Below, piece after piece: positions 9,301 to 13,720 of a stretch of DNA of 13,953 nucleotides. This DNA comes from Baffinella frigidus (lineage: Eukaryota > Cryptophyceae > Cryptomonadales > Baffinellaceae): NCBI GenBank assembly GCA_026770585.1, contig MU647107.1, positions 21,891-35,843 of the forward strand, in the 5' to 3' direction. The translations under genes and the position numbers were made by a program. The stretch's first letter is position 1; each line of letters opens with the position of its first letter. A model generated the notes under the pieces. That model was not told the origin of the DNA and ran no database searches. It worked only from the letters and a program-made list of their open reading frames with translations.

Positions 9301-12300
9301 TTTGGGGTTTAGGGTTTGGGGTTTAGGGTTTAGGGTTTAGGGTTTAGGGTTTAGGGTTCAGGGTTTAGGGTTTAGGGTTCAGGGTTTAGGGTTTATGGTT
9401 TAGGGTTCAGGGTTTACCGTATACGTCCCGGTGAACACCCCGCAGGAGGCCTCCGTGAGCCCGATGACGTTTGCTGACAGGTATCCTGCGAGGTTGTGGT
9501 TTGTGGTTTGTGGTTTGTGGGTTATGGTTTGGGTGTTTGGTTCGTTGACAGGAACCCTGCGATTTCACAGGAAAACAGTTGTAATTCAAAACGTTTTGGT
9601 AATGAAATTTACTACACATAATGAGTTTTACTAGTAATATCAAAGCATGCTTTTAACTACACATAATGAGGGTGACCACCCCGCAAGACGCCTCCGTGAG
9701 CCCGATGACGTTTGCTGACAGGTATCCTGCGATTTCGAGATTGTAGGGTTTAGAGGCAAAATTGTATTGTCCGAGGTGAACCAACTGGAGGATCCAGTTA
9801 GAGACATCTCCTTGGGGCAGATGGTCGTTTTCGACCGGCTGCCCACAGGAAATGGCTACATCGCATGCTCGATTTGATCCACTACGGAGGGTGAACACCC
9901 CGCACGACGCCTCCGTGAGCCCGATGAGGTTTGCTGACAGCGCTTCTGCGAGGTTGTGGTTTGTGGTTTGTGGTTTGGTGTGTGTGGTTTGGGGTTTGGG
10001 GGTTTGGGATTTGGTGTTTGGTGTTTGGTGTTTGTAGGGTTTGGGGTTGTTTGGGGTTGATTGGGGGTGTTGGGGGTTGTTTGGGGATTGGGGTTTGGGG
10101 TTTGGGGCTGCGGGTTCACGGTTTAGAGTTCAGGGTTTAGGTGGAGATATTCAGGGTTCAGGATTGAGGGTTTAGGGTTTCGACCTCTACTTCGTCGGGT
10201 TTCGGGTTTCGGGTTTCGGGTTTCGGGTTCAGGGTTGAGAGATGAGCACCGTGTCATCTTATGGGTGGCAGATGCTTTCTTGTCATCAATATCACGCATA
10301 CGATATTCTACGAGCGCGCACCGTCCGTCGACGCGAGGGTGACTGTCGGGTTCGTGGGAGAGAGGCAAAAATGCGCCGTTTTGTGTCATCTTATGGGTGG
10401 GAGATGCTATCTTGTCATCAATCTCATGCATAAGATAGCATAATTTTCGCGCGCACCGTCCGTTGACGCGAAGGTGACTGTCGGGTTTGTAGGAGAGGCA
10501 AAAATGCGCCGTTTTGTGTCATCTTATGGGTGGGAGATGCTATCTGGTCATCAATCTCATGCATAAGATAGCATAATTTTCGCGCGCACCGTCCGTTGAC
10601 GCGAAGGTGACTGTCGGGTTTGTAGGAGAGGCACACGCCGCGTTGTGTAAGTCCCGGTCTTTCACCGTAATCGTCACTGTGCCTGTGAAGGTTTGGGGTT
10701 TGGGGCTTAGGGTTCGATGGAGAGAGGCATAAATCCCGGTCGTTGACTGTGATGGTCACTGTGCCTGTGAGGGAGTGTGGTTTTGGGGTTTAGGGTGTAG
10801 GGTTTGGGAGAGGCAAGCCGCGTTGTGTAAATCCCGGTCTTTCACCGTGATGGTGACTGTGCCTGTGAGGGATTATGGTGTGGGGTTTAGGGCTTTGAGT
10901 TTTGGGTTTTGGGATTTGGGCTTTGGGTTTTGGGTGTGGGCTTTGGGGTTTAGGGTTTAGGGTTTAGGGTTTAGGGTTTAGGGTTTAGGGTTTAGGGTTT
11001 AGGGTTTAGGGTTTGGGGTTTAGAGTCTGGGGTTGAGGGTTTAGGGTGCCTGTGACGACTGCGACGTTAGGGTTTAGGGTTTGGTTTGGGGTTTAGGGTT
11101 TAGGGTTCAGGGCTTAGGGTTTAGGGTGCCTGTAACGACTGTGACGTTTGGAGACGCGTAGATGCTCCCGGGCCACTTGGCTGTCAGCCTGGAGTGGGGT
11201 TTAGGGTTTAGGGTTTAGGGTTTAGACCTTAGGGTTTAGGGTGTATGATTTAGGGTTTGGGGTTTGGGGGTCAGGGTTTGGTTTTCATGGTTTATGGTTT
11301 ATGGTTTATGGTTTATGGTTTATGGTTTATGGTTTATGGTTTATGGTTCAAAATTTAGGTCTTAGTGTTTGGGGTTTCGTGTTCAGGTGTTCAGGGATTC
11401 AGGGTTCAGAGTTCTAGATCCAGGATGCAGGGTTCAGATTATTAGTTTTAGGTTCGAGGGTGTTGGGTGTAGAGTCTCGGGTTTCGGGTTTCGGGTTTCG
11501 GGCTTCGGGATTCAAGTTTCGGTTTTCGAGTTTCGGGTTTCGGGAGTACGTTGGGTTGGTAATGATGGTGCCGTCCGGCGCGAGCTCCGAGTAGGTTGCT
11601 TTCACCATCGCCCCTGCCTCTTGATAGACCTGTTTTGGGTTTTGGGTTTTGAGTTTTGAGTTTTAGGTTTTCATTTTTGGATTTCGGGGTTTGGGGTTTA
11701 GGGTTTAGGGTTTTGGGTTTAGGGTTCAGGGTTTAGAGTTTTGGGTTTTGGGTTTTGGGTTTGGGGTTTAGGATTCAGGGTTGAGGGTTTAGGGTTCATG
11801 GTTTGAGTTCGTAAACCTGCCAACCAATCAAGTTTAACTACCTCACAAATGATTGACTTGATGTAAAAGTAAGTTGGCCAACCCCCAACTTTCCGCTTAC
11901 CTGTATGACGGAGTCGTTGCAGATAAGCCACCTTTCCGGTACCTTATCCGTAGGAACCCCCCTATGTCCCTACAAGTTTTGCCTACCGTAGGGTCGCATG
12001 TCTTATCGCTTGAGGGTTATTCAAAATCCCTTGGAAGTCCGTTGTGTGGTATGGGAGGCTGGATACCTGTATTCGTATCCCTGAAGTGGCGGACGGGCGA
12101 TTAATCGCCCTAACTCGCCCTAGGCAGGCCCTAGGGCCCTACAGGCCCTAGGGCCCTACCGTAGGGTGTATGCGCCTACTCGCCTAAGGGATACCTGAAT
12201 GACGGAGTCGTCGCAGATGGGCGTGGCCATCTCCGTCGGGACGCTCCCCGTGAACACCTGACGTTTGAGGGTTTAGGGTTTGGGGTTTGGGGTTTGGGGT

Positions 12301-13204
12301 TTGGGGTTTGGGGTTTGGGGTTTGGGGTTTGGGGTTTGGGGTTTGGGGTTTAGGGTTTAAGGTTGAGGATTTGGTGTTTGGTGTTTGGTGTTTGGTGTTT
12401 GGTGTCTGGTGTTTCGGGTTCAGCGTGTACCCCCGTCTCTGTTGAGGATTTCGTGTGTCGTGTGTCGTGTGTCGTGTTTCGTGTTTGGTGTTTCGGGTTC
12501 AGGGGTCAGGGTCTGTACCCCCGTCGAGTTCCCCGTCTCAGTGAGCGTCCAAAGCTGCTCATCGCGGATCCCAGACGCCCCAGCAGACTGACTCCCCGCC
12601 CAGATCAAAATGTCGACCGTGTCGGGAGCGTAACTGGTGTAGGGTTCAGGGTTTAGGGTTGATTTCTACGGTGTAGGTTTGGGTTTCAGGGTTCAGGGTT
12701 TAGGGTTGATTTTGAACGGTTCAGGTTTTTTGGGGGGTTTTGGGTTAAGGTTCCGGAGGACCGACTCCCCGCTCAGATCAAAATGTCGACCGTGTCCGGC
12801 GCATACCTGTGTTTTTAATTTTCGGGGGTGATCTAATTTTTGGGGGTTATTTTTGATTTTTTTCCCGTCCAAAGCTGCTCATTGCGGATGCCGGAAACCC
12901 TTGAGGGTTGAGGGTTGAGTGTTGAGTGTTAGGGTTTAGGGGGTTTAGGATTGAAGGTTCAAGGTGGGATTTCATCTCGAAAGATGGCAGAACCAGTTCC
13001 CTAATTAGCGTTTTCATTTAATTCGGAGGCTTAATCAAATTTACAATGCCCTAGCCAATTTCTCCTATCCAACCTCCTATTGAAAAGGAACTGCTTCGGT
13101 TATCTTCCGAGATGCGATTGGTACCGTTGGTAGTCCATATCGCCGTCCATGACGGTGATGACCAAATCCTGCCCGACCGGGAGTATCGACGTGCCATCCA
13201 GCGC
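248..13204 (-). CDS. Partial 15-exon gene for a repetitive beta-sandwich (adhesin-like) protein
   Basis: I joined fifteen minus-strand exons by eye: 13204-13125, 12633-12519, 12257-12195, 11629-11550, 11188-11130, 10682-10590, 9485-9418, 9296-9269, 8621-8566, 7471-7397, 6663-6604, 5961-5862, 4039-3934, 2753-2666 and 333-248. They total 1157 nt (about 385 residues) with no stop, and all 14 junctions keep frame. Fourteen of 15 acceptors are AG|G. Donors are 14 GT and one GC. The protein repeats a cycle: a strand like VITVMDGD (residue 15), VTITVKDRD (135), VSVTVLDS (240) and VTVSDCD (358); then LTETGNSTGVFTG (57), LTEASCGVFTG (173) and VTETGGASGTFTG (281); then ATYSE (97), ANYAD (204) and LTYGT (327). 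This resembles Ig-like repeats of large secreted proteins in bacteria and algae. A surface or extracellular role is inferred. No signal peptide, start or stop is in the window. Some boundaries were chosen partly because the phases fit, so single splice sites are less certain than the gene as a whole. Confidence 0.8.
407..458. repeat. Perfect 13-bp inverted repeat
   Basis: GGTATCTAGGCTC (407-419) and GAGCCTAGATACC (446-458) are exact reverse complements around 26 nt. The loop contains a further AGAGCCTAGG. It lies in the 3' part of intron 14, some 75 nt upstream of the exon 15 acceptor. Confidence 0.8.
579..632. repeat. Inverted dispersed repeat, partner of 2464-2518
   Basis: GCGGGTGTATACGGGGGAGA...TGTACTGCTC recurs in reverse complement at 2464-2518 with about four differences in 52 bases. 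It is bordered by CCGGTATTCCGGGATACCGG (632-651), itself an inverted repeat. Its origin is unknown. Confidence 0.75.
772..838 (+). repeat. TTTGGTG heptamer array
   Basis: About nine perfect TTTGGTG units lie in tandem. It is a homogenised variant of the TTTAGGG class. Confidence 0.9.
984..1108. repeat. 125-bp dispersed repeat, copy A
   Basis: It is similar over its whole length to 13595-13720 (for example CAAGTTGACTTTTGATGAAAGGTTCGTAGT near the end is shared, apart from one base). The ends form an imperfect inverted repeat (GGTGGGCTACGA and TCGTAGTCCACC), so it may be an old MITE. It carries TTCAG|GTAAGT on the plus strand. Confidence 0.72.
1361..1445 (+). repeat. TTTTGGG heptamer array
   Basis: About a dozen TTTTGGG units are interrupted once by TTGTGGG. 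On the minus strand this produces an open frame of TQNPKPK repeats, which is not a gene. Confidence 0.9.
1579..1749. repeat. 19-bp direct repeat flanking ~133 bp
   Basis: ACAAGGAAGAAGCGGGTTT occurs at 1579-1597 and 1731-1749. The enclosed stretch is free of heptamers and contains ATCACGA-AA-TCGTGAT (1697-1712). It could be an insertion with a long target duplication or a local duplication. Confidence 0.7.
1977..2412 (-). repeat. Higher-order tandem duplication, period ~243 bp
   Basis: 1977-2170 and 2220-2412 are nearly identical. Each contains two donor-side echoes of exon 14 separated by the same heptamer tract (GGTATCCAGTTTATGGTTTG). The echoes were therefore amplified as a block after the first duplication. 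Confidence 0.8.
2666..2753 (-). CDS. Exon 14: TYGTVSKSQ to PPTGIVQ
   Basis: This 88-nt exon starts with one split base and encodes 29 residues, starting YGTVSKSQDIGCVGRVLLP and ending PPTGIVQ. The acceptor is CAG|G and the donor CAG|GTCTAC (phase 0). Three acceptor-side copies lie upstream (2829-2881, 2932-2979, 3022-3070). Five donor-side copies lie downstream (2354-2402, 2262-2295, 2111-2160, 2019-2053, 1855-1895). Confidence 0.83.
2754..3933 (-). other. Intron 13 (1180 nt)
   Basis: Donor-side echoes of exon 13 lie at 3676-3746 and 3550-3572. A segment at about 3421-3572 is duplicated at 3793-3955. Inverted CACCCTA arrays lie at 3374-3420 and 3747-3792. Three acceptor-side echoes of exon 14 lie between 2829 and 3070. 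Confidence 0.7.
3421..3955 (-). repeat. Segmental tandem duplication in intron 13 and exon 13 edge
   Basis: 3421-3572 and 3793-3955 share CTCAAGGTTTCGGG, ACATGAGCGTCAAAAGTCG, CACGAACTGGTTCGCAGG and the exon 13 donor edge (TTCACGTGAGGGTGACGACG). The second block holds the true exon 13 end. Confidence 0.78.
3934..4039 (-). CDS. Exon 13: end of FTG motif to third strand of cycle 3
   Basis: This 106-nt exon has two split bases at each end. It starts LLPIRVATERSLMDGTLDGD and ends ANVADPVVTL. Exon 12 G plus GA gives Gly, so GTFTGLLP is restored. The donor CAC|GTGAAT (phase 2) plus G of exon 14 gives Thr, producing VVTLTYGT. Echoes lie upstream (4394-4453) and downstream (3676-3746, 3550-3572). Confidence 0.84.
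4253..4280. repeat. Perfect 13-bp hairpin with 2-nt loop
   Basis: CGAGCATGCCTGC - GT - GCAGGCATGCTCG, followed on the plus strand by TTTTCGTTT. It is inside intron 12 of a eukaryotic gene, so a bacterial-type terminator reading is not supported. Confidence 0.85.
4495..4600 (+). repeat. TTTAGGG telomere-type array
   Basis: About fifteen TTTAGGG units with a few variants (TTGAGAG, TTTAAGG). The array is interstitial, inside intron 12, and not a chromosome end. Confidence 0.9.
5488..5627. mobile_element. 140-bp fold-back MITE, copy 1
   Basis: The ends are TTATCCGGGGAAACC and its exact reverse complement. The inverted arms run about 55 nt each with few mismatches around a short AT-rich centre. 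It is flanked by GTGT on both sides (5484-5487 and 5628-5631), consistent with a 4-bp target site duplication. It has no coding capacity. The transposase family is unknown. It sits in intron 12. Confidence 0.88.
5697..5795 (+). repeat. GTTCAGT / GTGGAGT heptamer array
   Basis: Tandem 7-base units GTTCAGT are interspersed with GTGGAGT. It keeps the period of 7 although the TTTAGGG core is lost. Confidence 0.88.
5862..5961 (-). CDS. Exon 12: VTETGGASGTFTG motif of cycle 3
   Basis: This 100-nt exon encodes 33 residues plus one base. It starts VSVSTFVGGMTAAHEEYETL and ends VTETGGASGTFT. The acceptor is CAG|GTA and the donor G|GTTAAC (phase 1). Its 3' part is the most repeated exon piece in the window, with six donor-side echoes downstream between 4706 and 5697. 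Confidence 0.87.
5962..6603 (-). other. Intron 11 (642 nt)
   Basis: A damaged donor-side echo of exon 11 lies at 6441-6490 and a short acceptor-side echo of exon 12 at 6232-6251. GTGAGGG units lie at 6497-6545 and a clean TTTAGGG array at about 6133-6196. Confidence 0.7.
6133..6196 (+). repeat. TTTAGGG telomere-type array
   Basis: Nine perfect TTTAGGG units lie in a row in intron 11. Confidence 0.92.
6604..6663 (-). CDS. Exon 11: opens repeat cycle 3 (VSVTVLDS)
   Basis: This 60-nt, phase 0-0 exon encodes VSVTVLDSAADSSDYPDTTL between CAG|GTG and CTG|GTACGC. It is the cycle-3 equivalent of VTITVKDRD. An acceptor-side copy lies upstream at 6866-6888. A damaged donor-side copy lies downstream at 6441-6490. 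Confidence 0.82.
6664..7396 (-). other. Intron 10 (733 nt)
   Basis: Three donor-side echoes of exon 10 (7263-7309, 7100-7140, 7005-7018) shorten with distance. One acceptor-side echo of exon 11 lies at 6866-6888. TTTATGG and ATGG-rich tracts fill 6720-6860. Confidence 0.7.
7397..7471 (-). CDS. Exon 10: linker exon (VRTTTIRVSP...)
   Basis: This 75-nt, phase 0-0 exon encodes 25 residues starting VRTTTIRVSPIPLVFIGAF and ending DSISA. The acceptor is TAG|GTG and the donor GCG|GTACCC. It is the most heavily echoed small exon. Acceptor-side copies lie at 7586-7618, 7768-7788 and 8177-8201. Donor-side copies lie at 7263-7309, 7100-7140 and 7005-7018. Only this copy is complete. Confidence 0.75.
7871..7998 (+). 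repeat. 22-bp tandem repeat, six copies
   Basis: GGGCTGAGATTCTGGGGGGT plus two bases repeats with period 22 at 7871, 7893, 7915, 7937, 7959 and 7981. There is almost no variation between copies, which suggests recent expansion. It lies inside intron 9. Confidence 0.92.
8037..8176. mobile_element. 140-bp fold-back MITE, copy 2
   Basis: Length and 26-nt ends are the same as copy 1, and the central part is in the opposite orientation (TATTACTAATAAGAA here, TTCTTATTAGTAATA there). It is flanked by GGTC on both sides (8033-8036 and 8177-8180), again a 4-bp target duplication. One edge abuts an acceptor-side echo of exon 10. Confidence 0.88.
8566..8621 (-). CDS. Exon 9: FIYANYAD strand of cycle 2
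   Basis: This 56-nt exon encodes TKRSFIYANYADASHGGQ after two split bases. IYANYAD matches ATYSE of cycle 1 and TLTYGT of cycle 3 in position. The acceptor is CAG|GC and the donor CAG|GTATAG (phase 0). A donor-side echo including GTATAGATAG is at 8377-8400. Confidence 0.78.
8622..9268 (-). other. Intron 8 (647 nt)
   Basis: The 5' third (9000-9268) is single-copy, with a palindromic CCTAGG/CCGTAGGG block at 9042-9090 that recurs in intron 3. A donor-side echo of exon 8 lies at 8941-8954 with GC in place of GT. The rest is TTTAGGG, TCTAGGG and TTTATGG tracts. Confidence 0.68.
9269..9296 (-). CDS. Exon 8: 28-nt microexon
   Basis: VAADFGAPN plus one base is read between CAG|GTC and G|GTACCA. 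The exon was accepted because it bridges exon 7 (phase 0) to exon 9 (phase 1) in frame, and because GAPNG|TK is contiguous in the partial copy at 8941-8954. Its small size makes it less certain than the others. Confidence 0.65.
9297..9417 (-). other. Intron 7 (121 nt), made of telomere-type heptamers
   Basis: On the plus strand the intron is CTGG, then sixteen consecutive 7-base units with no register slip (9301-9412), then TTTAC. Ten units are TTTAGGG, three TTCAGGG, two TTTGGGG and one TTTATGG. In the sense direction it starts GTAAACCC and ends AAACCAG, so both splice sites look like slightly altered heptamer units. Confidence 0.75.
9418..9485 (-). CDS. Exon 7: LTEASCGVFTG motif of cycle 2
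   Basis: This 68-nt exon encodes YLSANVIGLTEASCGVFTG plus TYT after two split bases. LTEASCGVFTG corresponds to LTETGNSTGVFTG of cycle 1. The acceptor is CAG|GA and the donor ACG|GTAAAC (phase 0). Two acceptor-side copies lie upstream (9889-9945 and 9672-9726). Both stop before the TGTYT end and lack a donor. Confidence 0.82.
9486..10589 (-). other. Intron 6 (1104 nt)
   Basis: Going downstream, this holds the three-copy unit with donor-side echoes of exon 6 (10251-10589), heptamer tracts, an acceptor-side echo of exon 7 (9889-9945), a single-copy stretch (9745-9880), a second echo (9672-9726), and an AT-rich stretch (9550-9668) related to the 140-bp MITE. Confidence 0.68.
9580..9660. mobile_element. 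Possible truncated relative of the 140-bp MITE
   Basis: The stretch TTTACTACACATAATGAG...ACTAGTAATATCAAAG resembles the inner left half of MITE copy 1 (ATTACTACACAATTTT...ATTAGTAATATAAAAG). The conserved ends are missing. ACTACACATAATGAG is repeated directly at about 9612-9626 and 9655-9669. Confidence 0.4.
10251..10634 (-). repeat. Three tandem copies of a ~133-bp exon-intron boundary unit
   Basis: Units start near 10251, 10383 and 10516. In the sense direction each contains the end of exon 6 (AACCCGACAG|TCACC... to GGACG), its donor GTGCGCG, and then intron with a small hairpin (ATGCTATCTT / AAGATAGCAT, clear in units 2 and 3). Unit 3 is joined to the true exon 6. Unit 1 has diverged and lost the hairpin. 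Confidence 0.82.
10590..10682 (-). CDS. Exon 6: opens repeat cycle 2 (TVTITVKDRDLH)
   Basis: This 93-nt exon encodes 30 residues between split bases, starting TVTITVKDRDLHNAACASPT and ending VTFASTD. The donor G|GTGCGC in phase 1 lets G+GA give Gly before exon 7. Two further copies of the 5' part lie upstream (10805-10862, 10722-10764). Two copies of the 3' part lie downstream (10456-10499, 10322-10370). Only this copy holds both halves intact, so I take it as the functional exon, but alternative use of the copies is possible. Confidence 0.7.
10683..11129 (-). other. Intron 5 (447 nt), GC-AG
   Basis: The intron opens with GCACCC. It holds the GC-donor echo of exon 5 (11050-11067), a clean TTTAGGG array (about 10945-11010), and two acceptor-side copies of exon 6 (10805-10862, 10722-10764). 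Each copy ends a few bases into a CCTCTC tract. Confidence 0.72.
10945..11010 (+). repeat. TTTAGGG telomere-type array
   Basis: About nine consecutive TTTAGGG units lie in intron 5. Confidence 0.92.
11130..11188 (-). CDS. Exon 5: linker exon with a GC donor
   Basis: This 59-nt exon begins with one split base and reads LTAKWPGSIYASPNVTVVT plus one base. The phases on both sides require the donor ACAG|GCACCC, a GC-AG intron. G+GC then gives Gly, and VTVVTGTVTITV runs into the next cycle. A shortened copy of its 3' end, again with GC at the donor, lies downstream at 11050-11067. Confidence 0.78.
11189..11549 (-). other. Intron 4 (361 nt)
   Basis: The intron is entirely degenerate heptamers, including eight TTTATGG units at 11289-11346 and TTTCGGG units near 11475-11545. 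No exon echo was seen. Confidence 0.7.
11289..11346 (+). repeat. TTTATGG heptamer array
   Basis: Eight consecutive TTTATGG units lie in intron 4. Confidence 0.92.
11550..11629 (-). CDS. Exon 4: third strand of cycle 1 (ATYSELAPDG)
   Basis: This 80-nt exon encodes 26 residues plus two bases, with VYQEAGAMVKATYSELAPDG. In this repeat type a VTVTYTD-like strand follows the FTG motif, and the position fits. The acceptor is CAG|GTC and the donor AAC|GTACTC (phase 2). AC+G gives Thr on joining exon 5. No echoes were found. Confidence 0.83.
11630..12194 (-). other. Intron 3 (565 nt)
   Basis: A donor-side echo of exon 3 lies at 11901-11925, followed by GTAAGC. A CCTAGGGCCCTA-rich palindromic block lies at 12106-12180. 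The stretch 11930-12105 is single-copy and not recognised. TTTTGGG and TTTAGGG tracts fill 11632-11790. The stretch 11817-11880 has short inverted pieces (ATCAAGT and ACTTGAT). Confidence 0.7.
12195..12257 (-). CDS. Exon 3: VFTGSVPT motif
   Basis: This 63-nt, phase 0-0 exon encodes 21 residues beginning VFTGSVPTEMATPICDDSV. It continues the LTETG-STG motif of exon 2 exactly as in the known repeat type (TGVFTGSVPT). The acceptor is CAG|GTG and the donor CAG|GTATCC. A donor-side echo of its last 25 bases lies downstream at 11901-11925. Confidence 0.87.
12258..12518 (-). other. Intron 2 (261 nt), nearly all heptamers
   Basis: About eleven TTTGGGG units (plus strand, 12278-12347) are followed by TTTGGTG units (12370-12410). 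A short donor-side echo of exon 2 lies at 12431-12445, and TGTGTCG repeats at 12450-12478. Confidence 0.75.
12278..12347 (+). repeat. TTTGGGG heptamer array
   Basis: About ten consecutive TTTGGGG units lie in intron 2, flanked by single TTTAGGG units. Confidence 0.92.
12519..12633 (-). CDS. Exon 2: strand plus LTETGNSTG motif
   Basis: This 115-nt exon encodes 38 residues after one split base. It starts YAPDTVDILIWAG and ends DEQLWTLTETGNSTG, the most diagnostic motif of the family. It joins exon 1 in phase 2 and exon 3 in phase 0, so STG|VFTG is restored across the intron. The donor is GGG|GTACAG. The acceptor is CAG|T, the only one of the fifteen that is not AG|G. The echo of this acceptor at 12806 does have AG|G. 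Confidence 0.85.
12634..13124 (-). other. Intron 1 (491 nt)
   Basis: Near its 5' end (12965-13124) this intron is AT-rich and free of heptamers, with nothing I recognise. Towards its 3' end it holds an acceptor-side copy of exon 2 (12768-12806), whose frame has TGA where exon 2 has TGG, and a separate internal piece of exon 2 at 12866-12893. Heptamer tracts lie between. Confidence 0.7.
13125..13204 (-). CDS. Exon 1 of the visible part: first strand of repeat cycle 1
   Basis: This 80-nt exon encodes 26 residues plus two bases and contains GQDLVITVMDGDMDYQ, the VTVTDxD-type strand that opens a repeat cycle. The donor is CG|GTACCA (phase 2). The acceptor GAGCAG|GCG was chosen because the sequence just upstream reads like intron (CCCTAACCCC) and the AG|G rule holds. 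The frame stays open further upstream, so the true start could lie higher. The split codon CG+T gives Arg on joining exon 2. No echoes of this exon were found. Confidence 0.65.
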
Positions 13205-13314
13205 CTGCTCGAGGGCTTCGGGGTTAGGGCTCGTCGTTGTCGTCCGGGGACGGGTCATAGTGTGGGGAAGGCACGCCACGCACTGACCCCGCGGATCAAG
13301 AGATCCCGCTGGAG

Positions 13315-13521
13315 TAGAGCCAATGTGGTAGGACTTGGCCAAAGCGAACTTCGAACTTGCGAGATTGCGAACTTCTAGATGGACTGTAATTATTAGTAAA
13401 CACCATTTTGTACTGCAAAATTTGAATTTAAAACACTACATGTCCAAACGAGTCCATCTAGAAGTTCGCAATCTCGCTAGTTCGAAGTTCGCTCTGGCCA
13501 AGTCCTACCAGATTGGCTCTA
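13315..13521. mobile_element. Fold-back element with 71-nt arms
   Basis: The arms 13315-13385 and 13451-13521 are reverse complements with only 3 mismatches in 71, around a 65-nt AT-rich centre. The ends are TAGAGCCAAT / ATTGGCTCTA. No clear target duplication is visible. It is likely a MITE or an inverted duplication, unrelated at its ends to the 140-bp family. It has no coding content. Confidence 0.8.
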
Positions 13522-13594
13522 GGATACCACGCGTCGTGTGCCTCGCGTGCCTGCGAGCATCCCACCTTTGGCTTTGGGCTTACCGTTTCCGCAC

Positions 13595-13720
13595 GGTGGG
13601 CTTCGAGGGGTTCGCTGGGCCTGGATTCCAGGGGGGTACGTGACCAACTTGCAACAGAAAATCTCTCAAGTGAATTGCATCGAGGCAAGTTGACTTTTGA
13701 TGAAAGGTTCGTAGTCTACG
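13595..13720. repeat. 126-bp dispersed repeat, copy B
   Basis: This is the partner of 984-1108, same orientation, roughly 80 percent identical by eye. Copy A's CAGGTAAGT reads GAGGCAAGT here. The terminal inverted repeat is weaker than in copy A. Confidence 0.72.

Noticed and set aside
13112-13378. Plus-strand 88-residue frame opposite exon 1
   Set aside because: It is a shadow of exon 1 and of one arm of the fold-back element. It has no recognisable domain, and the minus frame fits the gene.
8188-13643. Plus-strand frames rich in GFRVxGLGFRV
   Set aside because: They are translations of TTTAGGG/TTTGGGG arrays; the same protein-like text appears in any genome with such repeats.
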